DNA of 64,000 nucleotides from Notospermus geniculatus (Eukaryota; Nemertea; Pilidiophora; Heteronemertea; Lineidae), in NCBI GenBank assembly GCA_002633025.1, contig NMRB01002303.1, positions 49,657 through 113,656 on the forward strand. Reading direction: 5' to 3'. Position 1 is the stretch's first letter. The number at the start of each line of letters is the position of its first letter. This document shows, one piece after another, positions 32,349-44,002 of the stretch. The notes beneath the pieces are model-generated. The model searched no databases. It had not been told where the DNA came from and worked only from the letters and a program-made list of their open reading frames with translations. Both the position numbers and the translations under genes were made by a program.

Positions 32349-32998
32349 TTTGACTACCAATTTAGTGACCAGATCCAACATGGATTTTTGATCAGTCTGA
32401 TGTCTGAGGTGTCTGAAATCACGTGATGGACATCTTTACATGTATACCCCTAATTAAGATTCTTAAAATCGTTCATTGGAATCCCATTGCAATACTTTTA
32501 CAGACTTGTATTACAAATTGAGGTGTCTGTATACAGCTAACTTTTTCTCGCCGGTTTTAGACCCTATAAATGTATTACCAATAGATAGAAATATGGCACC
32601 TCTCGGTCAGATAGCTTTTAAACATTGTATGACATCGCTGTAACATAGAAATGACGTAATATGTCAAATTTTGCCCCAAATCCATCAACATCACTGAAAA
32701 TGTCATTTTTACATGTATAACACATACTAAATATCTCATGTTCTAAACAGGCCTACCTGACTGAGAAGTGCCATATTTCCATATTTATAGGGTCTTAAAC
32801 CGGCGAGAAGAAAGTTAGCTGTATACAGACACCTCCATTTGTTATACAAGTCTGTATATGCAGTGGGATTCCAATGAACGATTTTAAGAATTTTAATTAG
32901 GGGTATAAAGCTACTGAATTGAAATGTTCACGTGATTTCAGACACATCAGACTGATAAAAGTCCAGGTTGGATCTGGTCACGAAATTGGTAAGTCAAA
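32349..32998. mobile_element. 650-bp foldback element
   Basis: The outer arms contain GTGACCAGATCCAAC, TCAGTCTGATGT and TCTGAAATCACGTGA. The inner arms contain CGTTCATTGGAATCCCA, GAGGTGTCTGTATACAGCTA and CGCCGGTTT. Both pairs mirror each other around about 32675. The GTAAGT at 32987 lies inside the right arm, so I do not call it a splice site. Confidence 0.85.
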
Positions 32999-33459
32999 AT
33001 CAGCCGGCCTGTCTCATGGACTAGAAAGAAACGATGATTTCCTGTGGTCACGAATGCTGACAGATATTATGCACAAAGAAGCAATGGTCAAAAGCGGAAC
33101 TCGGCATCGTAAAAGCTTTCGGCGGGTCTGTGGAAAAAGCAGACAGACAGACAAGACAGCAAATGTTCAAAGAAAGAGAAGAACAATATGACCAGTCAAA
33201 AACCCATCGCTTTTGTCGTTCCTGGATTACCAACATGTCGCTGGAAAAAACTGTCTGACCTTTATAAAACGGCAACCACTCATTGGCAGCGTTTGAATGG
33301 CAATAAAAAGTGTCTGATATTCGTCTGGCCGGACGATTCTTGATGGCAGCTAATAATGCTTATGGCAGTGTTATTGCACAAACCGTTACAGTTGTGTGTT
33401 GAGGAGAACGACGAAAGGACATTCCTATGGAAAAATCTCCCGACGCTGTAGTCCTTTTA
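32999..33459. other. No gene recognised
   Basis: An ORF at 32919-33191 starts inside the foldback arm, is basic and has no recognised domain. Confidence 0.35.
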
Positions 33460-34139
33460 TAGTGAGGTTGCGCAGCTTTCCGACTCCGACTCCGACTCCG
33501 GCTTCAACTACCAGAATGAATTGCAGTCCGCTGTAGATACATGTATTCTTTTAATTGATAAAAACGATTTGATAGACGTTTGCAAATCGTAAAATGCCAT
33601 CACTGTTAAAAATGCTGACAACACTTTGCCTGCAGCAGAGTAACACAGCACTTTTCTGTATTTTGACAGCACCCGTTTACTGTATTTTGACAGCAAAATT
33701 GTATAAATTCTACAACAAATGCTGTCTTTAAAACTGAGAAACTGTAATCTTGCTGTTAAATTCCAGTGAAAAAAAACAGCAGTTTGCAGTGAAATGAATT
33801 TTACAGCAACCTTGCAGTGGAAATTCTGCTGTAAATTTACAGATATTTTTAACAGTGTTAACTTTGTGGCAGAATAATTTTGACTCGTAATCGGAAGTGC
33901 ACGACAATCGCAAATATTATAGTCGTGTTTCAAGTCGTAACGACTCGGATTACGACTTCAATATTCATTATTTATCCGACTTCCGATTTATAAGGCCAAA
34001 TTTTTCTGCCTTCAGTTTATGGTGTTTGACGAATTGAAAACTTCTATCAAATCGTTTTTTCAGGGATGTCCATTGCGGACTGCAATTCATTCTCGTAGTT
34101 AAGTCGGAGTCGGAGTCGGGCCGCTGCGCAACCTCGCTA
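33460..34139. mobile_element. Foldback with TAGYGAGGTT ends and CCGACTCCGACTCC repeats (copy 1)
   Basis: The ends are TAGTGAGGTTGCGCAGC and GCTGCGCAACCTCGCTA. The subterminal CCGACT repeats are followed by arms with GAATGAATTGCAGTCCGC and AAACGATTTGATAGACGTTT. The copy at 34869-35262 is inverted and lacks the insertion at 33601-33857. Confidence 0.85.
33601..33857. mobile_element. 257-bp nested foldback, termini CACTGTTAAAAAT
   Basis: CACTGTTAAAAATGCTG...ATTTTTAACAGTG, with repeated TTTGACAGCA and CTGTAAATTTACAG words. Comparison with 34869-35262 shows it inserted within AAATGCCATAATTTTGTGGC; the exact duplication is unclear. Confidence 0.8.
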
Positions 34140-34188
34140 ATGTCAATAGGTGGCAGCATCCTGAACAATATGAGAAAGGGCACCATTC

Positions 34189-34680
34189 ATGGCGGAGATG
34201 GATACGGATCCGATGCTCCTGCCTGAACGAATAAAAAGAAACACTATTCCGTTCAAAAGGAAATTGACAAGATATGGGGCTGTAACCTGGGCGGTTTTCA
34301 ATCGATATCTGCCGCAGCGACACCTGATCCATGCTGGTCGATGTTCCCGTTTAAAGGAACGCCGCGGCGACCCCCGTGTGCGCCACACAACAACCAAGCG
34401 AATCTCTACCTCCTTAAGAGAAATAATATTAGCCTCTCTTTCTATTTTCGGTGTCAGGTTACTGAGTGTATCGATCTGGCAATATCACAAATTAATGAGA
34501 TTCGCTGATGACAGAATTTTACCGAGTGCTAATCAATCAGTCGAAGAAATTCTCTTAAAGGTGCGCCCTCCCACGGGTTCTAATGTCGAAAATAAGATTC
34601 CCGGCTTCAATTATGTCGAACGAGTGGAAGAGGAGGTTCCCGAGAAAAACTGGATGGGCAAGCATCGGAGATTGCCTTAA
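34189..34680 (+). CDS. 163-codon ORF between two inverted foldbacks, unknown protein
   Basis: It starts with ATG at 34189 in a good context (TTCATGGCG) and ends in TAA. The first 50 residues (MAEMDTDPMLLPERIKRN, then basic) read plausibly. A hydrophobic stretch (about residues 79-96, EIILASLSIFGVRLLSVS) could span a membrane. The tail is acidic then basic. No family recognised. It lies between inverted copies of one element (33460-34139 and 34869-35262). It could be a host gene, a first exon, or cargo. Confidence 0.3.
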   Translation: MAEMDTDPMLLPERIKRNTIPFKRKLTRYGAVTWAVFNRYLPQRHLIHAGRCSRLKERRGDPRVRHTTTKRISTSLREIILASLSIFGVRLLSVSIWQYHKLMRFADDRILPSANQSVEEILLKVRPPTGSNVENKIPGFNYVERVEEEVPEKNWMGKHRRLP

Positions 34681-34868
34681 AAAGCTGAGGTGTCTGGTAC
34701 GTGTTTGGTTCAAGTTTCAGTTGTTGACAGCATGAGTGGGTTGAATGAACTACGCTAGAATGACGTCACAGTAATTACGTTTCTTGGTGTAACAGGTGAT
34801 GTTTGTTCACGATATGAACCATGTAATCCGTGCTGCAGCGAGTAAGGCCGAGTACAAATCTAAGTCAA

Positions 34869-35262
34869 TAGCGAGGTTTAGCATCTTTCCGACGCCGACT
34901 CCAACTTCCAACTACGAGAATGAATTGCAGTCTGCTATGGACATCCTTGATAAAAACGATTTGATAGACGTTTTCAATTCGTCAAACACCATAAATTGAA
35001 GGCAGAAAAATTTGGCCTTATAAATTGGAAGTGCGGATAAATAATGAATATTGAAGTCGTAATCCTAGTCGTTACGACTTGAAACACGACTATAATATTT
35101 GCGATTTATTTGCACTTCCGATTACGAGTCAAAATTATTATGCCACAAAATTATGGCATTTTACGATTTACAAACGTCTATCAAATCATTTTTATCAAGG
35201 ATGTCTAGAGCGGACTGCAATTCATTCTGGTAGTTGAAGCCGGAGTCGGAAAGGTGCTACTA
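34869..35262. mobile_element. Foldback with TAGYGAGGTT ends (copy 2, uninterrupted, inverted)
   Basis: It carries the blocks of copy 1 in reverse-complement order, including TTGAAGTCGTAATCCTAGTC and GAAACACGACTATAATATTT. The right end is degenerate (GTCGGAAAGGTGCTACTA). Confidence 0.85.
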
Positions 35263-36820
35263 CCGATTACATCTGAGGGTACCCCGTCCCCAGCCACACC
35301 GGTAACAGCAACCCGCACGAATGGGGACACGCTGTATCATTCCGTATCAGAAGACGTATAAAACCATAACACCGAACGCTCGACTGCGATCGTATCATCA
35401 TCCGTCAGGTTTAAGAGGAGAGTGACTTGTTTTGAGACAGTAAAAACATCGACTCCGCAAGTGATAGAAAGACTGAGATTGTAATCGGACACCAAAGAAA
35501 ACACCTAACAAAAGATTTGGAAAAAAAGGAAAAACTCATAACATGAAGTCATTTTGTCATCTTTGACAAGCGACGCTGTTTACTGAACAAGAATTTGAGC
35601 CGACGGAGACGAAGTTGAAGGACAAACATGTTGGCTGATCACATAAAACTGTCACGCGTTCCACATTTGATTCTGCAATTAGGCGACTCTGGAACCTCAA
35701 AATAGCCGAATATTCGAGTCGTGACACACCGCGCCGTTAGATATCAGCGTCTAGACAGACTCGCTTCAGTAGCTTCGTGAAGCCGAAGGACGTGCTCGTA
35801 TATGATAATTCCGTCGGTGGTCTCACGCGTGCCTTCTTAAGTATGATCAATTAGAGAAGTCACCACACACATCGGTCTCATGACCATTGTAACCAAAGGT
35901 GACACCAAAACCAATCTTTTATCCACCGATCGATGACCAACGATCAATACATTCTGTTGATGATACTGACTGTGTTGACCGGAACGTTGCCCGGGTGTTC
36001 CATCAGTCGGCAAGATNGGCAAAACAAATTTTTGCTCTAAAATGTCATTTCCCCTCTTCCAGTCAAGTTATTGTAGTGTCAGATGTGGGGAAAATGCATC
36101 TGAGAGGGTGTAGATTTTCAGTTTTTCTGGGGGACGGCCCCCAGACCCCCTCCAGCTTCACCCTTCAGACCTGATCAATTTTGTCCCCCAACGCCATAAA
36201 AGCTAGCTAAATACGCCCCTGCCTTGAGCCGTCTTACTTGCGAGGTAGGCAGGCGGTGACTTTGCTTATGTCCACCCTTAGGAATTTCCTTCATCAATAC
36301 TTTTGGTATGTTGGCAGGGCGTAGACTCCCCCAACGATGGGAAAGCCTATGCAACGAAATGTTGCACATCGGACCAAAATATTGAGCGAATCCAGTGAAA
36401 GATCGCAACAGCTGTTACAAATAGCTGTAACAAGGGATTCACCGTCTCTGGGTCAGCTTAGAATCTGTCTCTGGCGACCAATGAACAATATCGGGCAATA
36501 AATCGTTAGAATACATTCATTCTGAGTTTATCTGCATCCCAATTCCTATTGGTAATGCCCCAGCACATTGTCAAGGATGATATGAGAATGCGAAATGTCT
36601 GTATCATCTAAGTAAATCAACTTTTATCGGCCATGTAATTCCCGACAGAGGACTCGGGATGGATTTTTGATAAATATTTTGTGGGGTGCTTTGGAGAGAA
36701 AACCCCATTGCTTGTCAAGTGAATGAAAATAAGAAATATACCGTGAGATTGCTGTCACATGTGGTCGATAATATTTCTTATAATATGGTGATGGCAATGC
36801 GGTACGGCGGTCGAATATTG
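35263..36820. other. No gene recognised; possible TATA box near 35357; single N at 36017
   Basis: GTATAAAACC at about 35356 lies in a CpG-containing stretch and could be a core promoter, but no coding exon follows clearly (a 24-codon ORF at 35628). The unresolved base at 36017 is followed by a C-rich low-information tract to about 36170. Confidence 0.3.
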
Positions 36821-36921
36821 CCGGTGTGACAGGAATTTATGTTCCCCAGGAATATAAGTCCGGTTTTAATGTTGAACGAGGGATCAGGATATATGGCTGA
36901 AAAACCATGATCATTCGAATG
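36821..36921. mobile_element. Truncated copy of the GGTGTGACAGG foldback
   Basis: CCGGTGTGACAGGAATTTAT through GAACGAGGGATCAGGATAT and CATTCGAATG corresponds to the right half of 41264-41439 in reverse. The other end is missing. Confidence 0.75.
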
Positions 36922-37168
36922 CATTACTTGTCTTCCCTAGATTCCTTTCACGACTGCCTCATTCGGCAGTTGGCGGTCACAGGTCTCCGATGGAAATGCT
37001 CCATTAAATTTATCACAGCATCACTTGCGAGATACTGAATTTGGAATTCATGGAAGTTTCTTGGAATGATGAAGAAAAAGATTTTTATGTTATTTGTTGA
37101 GACATTTCAGCAGTTTTGTCGGCCACGCTTCGAATGAAAATGGTTAGTGATAAAACCCAGTCACTAGC

Positions 37169-37581
37169 CAATGGGGTTAGTGATAAAACCCGGAACGAAA
37201 CGAAACGAAATGAAATCATCGAAATGGGCATGATTTGCATCAATTTGTTTTCCTTTTAGTCTTATTGTAATACTACCGATATTTAAGTGGTTAACGTAGA
37301 ACCTGCTTTATGCACCCACCGAATGAGTGAAGAAAACGCAACAACAACTGAGAGCTTTGACATGTTTGAAGGGAATTTCGTACACGATGATTCTGATTGA
37401 TTTTAAAATAATTCAATTTGATTTTGTGTGGTATGTCGAAAAAAACGTCAATCTCAAGGTGGAAGCATACATCTGCAACATAATGACACTTAATTAGGCC
37501 TAATCTCAAATTCCTTTCGAGTCCCATTTCGATGGGTTTCATTTCGTTTCGTTTCATTCCGGGTTTTATCACTTACCAATG
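37169..37581. mobile_element. ~410-bp foldback, TTAGTGATAAAACCCGG ends with CGAAA repeats
   Basis: CCAATGGGGTTAGTGATAAA, then CCCGGAACGAAACGAAACG, mirrored by CGTTTCGTTTCATTCCGGG and TTATCACTTACCAATGG. A direct partial repeat, GGTTAGTGATAAAACCC, precedes the left end at 37142. Confidence 0.85.
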
Positions 37582-38009
37582 GAAATGCTCCGAGTGAAGC
37601 GGAAGCTTGTGCCGAGGGTTTGAACAGCAGTGTCCGGCCTCCTATCGCAACCATCAAGGGCATTATCAGTCATACTGATCTCAAAGGCAACTAAGCCTTT
37701 CACCAGAAAAAGATAAGACGGTGGCGCCAACTAATTCCATGCTCAGAGAAATAGTAAGCTTGGTAGGCTACTCGACACAGCTTGAATGAAGGGTTTTTGA
37801 TTCTGGCCACTGATTGATATCTGGCCCATCTGACCCATCCGTGGAGAAGGAATGCTGCACATCTGTTTGATAGAGAATACAGCGTATTCTAAAAGTAGTT
37901 GTCGTCTGCTTGGGTCACACCTAACTCAGCGAGTACCACTTTTCCATCGTATTTTGTAGAGGTTTCAACAAGGCAGACCTCCTCCGAATCTTTCGTTAAA
38001 GAGAGACTG

Positions 38010-38369
38010 CCCGGCGTGCACTTGTTGTTATTGTTTTGATTAGCGCACAGCGCCGTCTGTTAATCAGCGGTGACACTACGCTACGGCACAGGCCCCCGGA
38101 GAGCTATCAGTGAGTTTTGAACACGTATCTATTAACCCAAGAACATTAGTTTGTTAAAAACTCACCCCGAGCTCACGAATTCGTGAGCTCGGGGTGTGTT
38201 TTAGATACGTGTTGTGATTTTTTTTAGATACGTTTGGTTAGGGACGTGTTCTAAACTCACTGATAGCTCTCCAGGGGCCTGTGCCATAGCGTAGTGTCAT
38301 CGTTGATTAACAGACGGCGCTGTGCGCTAATCAAAACAATAACAACTAGTGCCCGCCGGGCAATATCTT
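38010..38369. mobile_element. 360-bp palindrome with a perfect 34-bp core
   Basis: The arms contain GTTATTGTTTTGATTAGCGC, ACAGCGCCGTCTGTTAATCA and GAGAGCTATCAGTGAGTTT with their inverses. The centre (about 38163-38196) is a perfect palindrome, CACCCCGAGCTCACGAA and its complement. Confidence 0.9.
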
Positions 38370-40676
38370 TCGGATATCCCCTTTTAACTAGGCCTATATA
38401 CTCTATTGTGCACATGCTACATGTATGTCGTCTTTCAAATTCGTGATATTCAGAAAAAATATCAGGGAACAATAGTCCCTATCGAATGCTTTCACCTCAT
38501 CCATGTTCACAGACTGGAAGACATTCGTCGACGATTTCTTTCCAATGATATTGAGGCCTATTGACAGCTTTGAAGAGTTCAACAACTTCTTTCGGTTTGT
38601 TTGTTAACACAATGACTTCTCATTACCATCACTTGTCTGCGAGTTACTCGGAGTTATCTGCTGATAGTTAAACTAATAACGTTTAGTGTTCCACTTCCTT
38701 CAACAAGCATGGCACAGGTGCCTCCAGTAGGCCCTGCATCTCAACACCATCTCAGCATCGCACGTTTCAACTGATAATTTTACAACAGAAGCCACCACTG
38801 AGCGGAAAAGGTTCACAGCTCCAGGGGCAGGGTTCGATGTCAGTAGGTAATGATTATCCTTGTAGGATAACTTCAGTCAAAACAACAGTTACTGGTCTAA
38901 CAAAGGTAATGCGAATACTAGCTGGCATTCCGAAAGATAAGAAGAGCCAAAGCAAGAACGTCAAATTACGCCCGACAGTTCCCAAGAACTACCTTCCAAC
39001 ATTGAATCGAGAATTCAGCCCAGTTAAAAGCTGTGTGGCTCTGGATATATTGTAGTCACCTAGTGCAGTGGTGGACATGTGTGTGTGGAAAAACACCGTA
39101 TGACTGTGGACCCCAAGCCACCAAACGGGGACGTCCCCAGTCTGCATGATCTAAGGCCTGCCAAATAATGCCACACGTCATGCACAGTCAATTATGTAGT
39201 TTGCACGTATGTCCCCATTTCGATAGGATGAAAACGATGTCCAGAGTTAGTCGATTTGCTACGGTTATGTTCTATACCGACCGACTGGGGACACACAGCC
39301 ATATACATGTATATGTAAATAAGCGTGGACTTATGCGTGTCCCCACTTGTGCGATGTAGAACGGACTGTACCCATTCGACACAGGATATATGTATGTATT
39401 TGGGCGGGTAAGGGTCAATAAAAAGAGACAAAGAAGGGTAACACAAGTTCCTTATTTACGCTTACAGCTGAGTCTAACAAAGGCCATGACCAGTTAAAAC
39501 CCCGTCATGCTGATGTGTACTTTAATAAACTGTAATAAATGAATTAAATCAGTGGTGGATTTTAAGTTCGCATGACTTCGAGAACTCATAACTCGGCGTT
39601 GACGGGTTGATTGATTGGTTAGCCTTTAGCTAATACAGCTTGTGATTGATTAGCGTTAACCATTTGATATCAACTCAAAATTGTTATGGAGAAAAGTTAT
39701 CAGATGAATGGATCTGAGTTCTGTCATGTCATGAGGGCCAAGGGCAGACGGACTGATGTCGGCGCATTCGTCAGCAAATGATAAATGTCGTCATCATACC
39801 CATTCAGTCAAATCTTTGTTTGGAGTCAAGTACATGTAAGTTATACATGTACATGTACATGTACTTGACTGATGGGGCATGTGGAGAAGTGCATTGTAAC
39901 TTGGCCGACGGACAAGGACGTCAGTGCCTTTGTCAGCAGATTGGTGACATCCTTAGGCCATTGTCGAGCCTATTGTCAGGTAGACACCCGGGCCCGTATG
40001 CATAAAGGTGGAATAGGGGAGGTATAGCTTATTCCAGGTATAACTTCAGGGTTGTACCACCGTCGGTATGCATAACGAGACGACATTGGACCTCGGTATA
40101 TTTCTGTTATACCCAGGATGACATTAACCGATTCAGCGTTAGTTTTGGGTCGTGTCCTGGGGCATGTATCAGTCCCTTTGTCATTAGGATAGATCATCGT
40201 TGCTTTCGCTGCTAAAGCAGGGGCTTTTCTTTAGTGATCGTAGCCGCATCTTCATTTGGCTGTTGATGTGGCCGAAGAGAGGTCAGCAGACACCCTATCA
40301 ACCACGAGTGGCCGGCACAATGTATCTATAAATCAATGATATTGGGCGGATGTTTTCTGTGTCGAAAGCTAAGCTAGTGGAATCTTCAAGCGTCTCACGC
40401 AAGTAATCGCCTGGTGAGTGATCACTTGGGATATCTGATGGTGTCTAACAGGGTTCTACAGGCAAGCATTACATATTTGTCGCCACGGAGAGTTATGTGT
40501 ACTTGAGTCGATGTATGGATGGCATGGCAAACACTCCACTGAGTGGGAGACTGATTGTGTCGGGTGTCAATGACCTCGAATCAACAAGAAGATGATACTG
40601 AGGAATTGTCACCTCGGAGGCTTGTTGTCAACAAGTGCATAGCATACTGACGAGTCTGCAATTACGGCTACAACCA
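38370..40676. other. Mostly no feature; possible terminal exon near 38837-39055
   Basis: The ORF ending at 39055 reads plausibly in its second half (IPKDKKSQSKNVKLRPTVPK), but no clear acceptor or family is seen. TACATG hexamer repeats lie at 39838-39862. The rest shows no coding signal. Confidence 0.25.
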
Positions 40677-41056
40677 TCTGATTCTCACCAGTCTATCTGG
40701 CCTACGTCCATCTAGCCTGGTTTGAATCCATCACATTTCCCGCTTCTGAGGGTCTCAGACGCCTCAGCCAATCATCGGTGTGCGAAGGCTAATCGATGTG
40801 CCAATCAAAATCCGTGTTACAAATGTGTGGGGGAAGAGAAGAGAAAGTGAGTCTCAAGCATTTGTTTCACGAGTTCTGATTGGCTCGGAGGCGGGGTTAA
40901 ATAGGTGTCAGATTCATTTATAATTTATGAGTTAACGCAAAAGATGACATGATTGGGACAAGGCTAAAGACGCAGTCGATGGCCTTGTTTGGACAAGATG
41001 GACAAGAAGTCAAACGGGCAGTCGAAGAGATTCGCAAACTGTTAGGTCAAGAATGA
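40677..41056 (+). repeat. Third copy of the promoter-like module, with a 25-codon ORF
   Basis: It matches 10588-10915 and 12447-12777: CCAAT at 40768 and 40801, ATTGG at 40879, GAGGCGGGG near 40888, TATAAT at 40919 and ATG at 40979. Here the frame continues to 25 codons (MALFGQDGQEVKRAVEEIRK and five more), ending TGA at 41054-41056. The peptide looks like an amphipathic helix. It may be the 5' end of a retroelement or gene of which only the start was copied. Confidence 0.6.
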
Positions 41057-41129
41057 ACCGTTGAGCTATTACTTCAGCGGTGAAAGGCACCAATATTACC
41101 ACTACGTCATCTGACATCTCACATTCTTC

Positions 41130-41262
41130 TTGTGGTGTAGGGGTTCGGGTCTCCGACCAGCGGTCAGAGGGTCCCACCGTGTTCGAATCTCACTGGGCGT
41201 GAGACTTTGGGCAAGTCTCTTTACCTCACTGGCCTCTCTCCACCAGGTGTATAAATGGGTAC
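41130..41262 (+). mobile_element. tRNA-derived SINE
   Basis: The tRNA-like head has an A-box-like TGGTGTAGGGGTTCGGGTCT and a B box GTTCGAATC (about 41184). The conserved body AGACTTTGGGCAAGTCTCT, CTTTACCTCACTGGCCTC and tail GTGTATAAATGGGTAC follow. This GGGCAAG...ATAAATGGGTA organisation is typical of animal tRNA SINEs. Family not assigned. Confidence 0.85.
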
Positions 41263-41263
41263 A

Positions 41264-41439
41264 GGTGTGACAGGAATCAACGTCCTAGGAATGCAAGTCC
41301 GCCAAACAATAACCCGCTATTGTAAGATTATAATATTCGAATGGTCGTGGTCTCCATAGCCATATATGTATATTCTAATCCCTCGCTGAACAATAAGACC
41401 GGACTTTGATTCCAGGGGGACTTTGATCCCTGTCACACC
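41264..41439. mobile_element. 176-bp foldback, termini GGTGTGACAGG
   Basis: GGTGTGACAGGAATCAACG pairs with TTTGATCCCTGTCACACC. Internal ACAATAA...AGTCCG arms. It abuts the SINE 3' end directly. A truncated copy is at 36821-36921. Confidence 0.85.
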
Positions 41440-41492
41440 GGTCGGAAATGCTCAGATTGTAGCGCTGAATGAGCAGCTCATCTGAGTTCTAA

Positions 41493-41720
41493 AGTCTGGC
41501 AACATCTAACTTCGACCCAATGGAATGCGAAAGTCATGTAATGTGACAGAGCTTTGCGGTTTTTAATCATGCTTGTCGATCATTTGTGGTCGTTCCCCTA
41601 TTGTTCGCGCTGTCCACTGGCTATTCAATAGCCGCGTGTGATTAAGGGTCTGTGGAAAATCCAACTATCAATTTCCTAACTTCCGCATTCCTTTGGGTCA
41701 AAGTTAGATGTTGCCAGACT
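41493..41720. mobile_element. TAAAG-type foldback, family AGTCTGGCAACATCTAAC
   Basis: AGTCTGGCAACATCTAACTT with the inverse AGTTAGATGTTGCCAGACT; flanks CTAA and TTAC. The second arm block is GACCCAATGGAATGCG with its inverse. Confidence 0.9.
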
Positions 41721-42016
41721 TTACTGAAAGGTTTCAGGATAGACTGGGGTTAAAGTGTAAAGTCGGATGACACCTCTACCGTTTATAAACCCAAACTTCA
41801 ACCTTTTTTTCTTAAAAGCTGAATAACGCTACAAAAGTGCGAATAGGCAAGAGGTCAATCTCCAGAATTCACGAATTTTCGACCCCAACCGGGGTCTTTT
41901 TCAAGTGGAACTTTACAATCTGAAACTCTAGAAAAGACTGAGCTGAAACCCAAATGTAGAACTAACACTTTCGCTACAAAAGTGCGAAAATGCAGAAATC
42001 ACCAATGTCTGAGCTT

Positions 42017-42051
42017 GGAGGAATTATAGTGACAGTGTAATTCCTCCAAGG
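42017..42051. repeat. 35-bp hairpin TTGGAGGAATTA
   Basis: CTTGGAGGAATTATAGTGAC faces GTGTAATTCCTCCAAG. Related to 28887-28943. Confidence 0.8.
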
Positions 42052-43539
42052 TCTGAGTAATAAAAAAGTCCATCAAAAGGTACAGACGACCTTTGTGACT
42101 TGCTTTTGCACCTAAACACAGCGTCGAGAGGACAATATTGACGTCCTTATCGAGTCGTTATAGACAAGATAAGTGATGGCACCAGTTGTCGTAACTTGAT
42201 TGAATTCTAAAACGGTATGAAATGGTCAATAATCCAATGAAATGGTTCGAGGAATTGGCTCTGGAAGATCCGATAACGTGATTGGTTACAAATATAAACC
42301 AGACGGTTTCAAAAGTCAACAAGTGCATTCAACGCGTTATACATTGAAATAACTCGTGTAATAGGAAACGCAGTCATCGGGGACGATGACCGGTTTGATC
42401 TACTTCACACCGTCGAGTCGTATAACCTATACATGCAGTAGCCCAGCGTGGGCGTTCCCCATTCGTAAGGGTTGCGTACCCTCTTCCTTAACGCGTGGCT
42501 AGAGAGGGTATACCGTCAGGTGTAATCTGTATATTACCCCCAGGGCCGTATTAATAGCGGGGGGGGGGGCAGGGGCAGTTGCCCCCCAGAGCCAACCAAA
42601 AAAAACGTGATTTTGGGCAAAAAACGGCCCAAAAGGTCTTCTGTCCCAGAGAGGCTTTTGCCCCCCCCCCATCCTGGCACACCAGGGGCATCGCGTGACT
42701 ACACCTCCTGTTACATCACTCATACCCCTGGCGTCAATAGCAGCATTTCTATTTCACGGCTTGGTCCTAGTCGCGAGTGGCCAATCAAAATGCCCCTTTT
42801 ATAAACTCGCGGCGTCGTCTGTCAATCTGACTTCCAGGAATACAAATATTTTTTGTTGTACATTTTAAGTACAGTTTTGTCCGTAATGTCGGAAATTTAC
42901 TGGAAATCCAAGCATTTTGCGAGACATAAATCGGGAAACTTGCTCGATTCGATCCATTGCAGTGCACTGTACAGCTGACATGGCAACTTGCAATCCAAGG
43001 CTCTTCTGCAACGCGTAATCTGATTGGCTAATATTTGGCACGTAAACTAAATGGAACAGCCACTGTGAACAGTGTGTAGTGGGTATTGCTGCCTGGGGTC
43101 ATGATAACACCCCAGGGGTAACACTTCTTTAAAATATTACGTGTAATAAGAAACGCCGTCATCTAGGAAAGTGTCCGGCGTGGTCCTACTTCTTTCCATC
43201 GAGCCGCACCTTCCATCCAAACAACAGTTGCATGACAGGCTCGATGGCCGTGTTAACATGGCCTTGTAGTAACGACCGCGCAAAGATACATCCTCACACC
43301 ATCCTTCATTACTTCGTGGGTAGCATGTTTGCATTCAAGACAAACCTATTCATGGTCCATTCCGAACGGACGCTCCTTTAATTACCACTCTTTCACACAT
43401 TGTTGCCGACCATCTGACGCAGCTGGGAGTTTAACACTCCGAGATCAAATCTTTGTCTCAGGTTTTTTTCTATACATGTATTCGATGGATTGGTTGTCAC
43501 ATTTTCCGGCGGTACATTAATACTAAATATACAGTAGCA
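42052..43539. other. No gene recognised; poly-G/poly-C tract at 42540-42700
   Basis: A run of eleven G at about 42558 and ten C at about 42661 bracket AGGGGCAGTTGCCCCCC and GATTTTGGGCAAAAAACGGC. This looks like an old dispersed repeat, not coding. Confidence 0.4.
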
Positions 43540-43940
43540 AGGGCAAGCAAAAAAATATTTAGTTTATCGTCCCGCCCGCGCCAGTTTTCTGCGCCGTGCA
43601 AAATGTTTTAAATATTTATTATCGGTTTGAATTTCGCGCCGCGTATCACAGCGCCGCCATGCGGTAGATCTGTAAACAACAGTTTCCAAAGTACATTCGT
43701 GTATGCTCTTCATGCATTTTCAGCGCTGGTGGTGGACTTCCAACATTGTCCATAGTGATTGAGTATAAAGCCAAGACAGAATCCAGTCTTAGAGGGTCGG
43801 GGTGGTGACGTAGCATGCTCAGGAGGAGCTGATTTTGTAATTTCTTCGTAAAAAAGTAAAATAAAAAATAAAAATAAAAAGTGCCCCTTGCCTATTTTCA
43901 AGAACCACTCGGACGATATACTAAATATTTTGCTTGCCGT
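43540..43940. mobile_element. ~400-bp foldback, GGCAAGCAAAAAAATATTTA ends
   Basis: GGCAAGCAAAAAAATATTTAG followed by TATCGTCC mirrors GGACGATATACTAAATATTT and TGCTTGCC. Only the terminal 35 bp or so are paired. Confidence 0.8.
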
Positions 43941-44002
43941 AACAGAGATTGGCGACAGAGGAGTGTGCGCGTGTAAGCTGCCCTCGGTACGTACTTCATG
44001 TA

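Noticed and set aside
32980-32995. TTG/GTAAGT splice donor
   Set aside because: It lies within the right arm of the 32349-32998 palindrome, with no coding exon in front of it.
33598-33900. 33508-33933 minus-strand ORF as a protein
   Set aside because: It covers a nested foldback with repeated TTTGACAGCA words; the frame is not kept in the sister copy.
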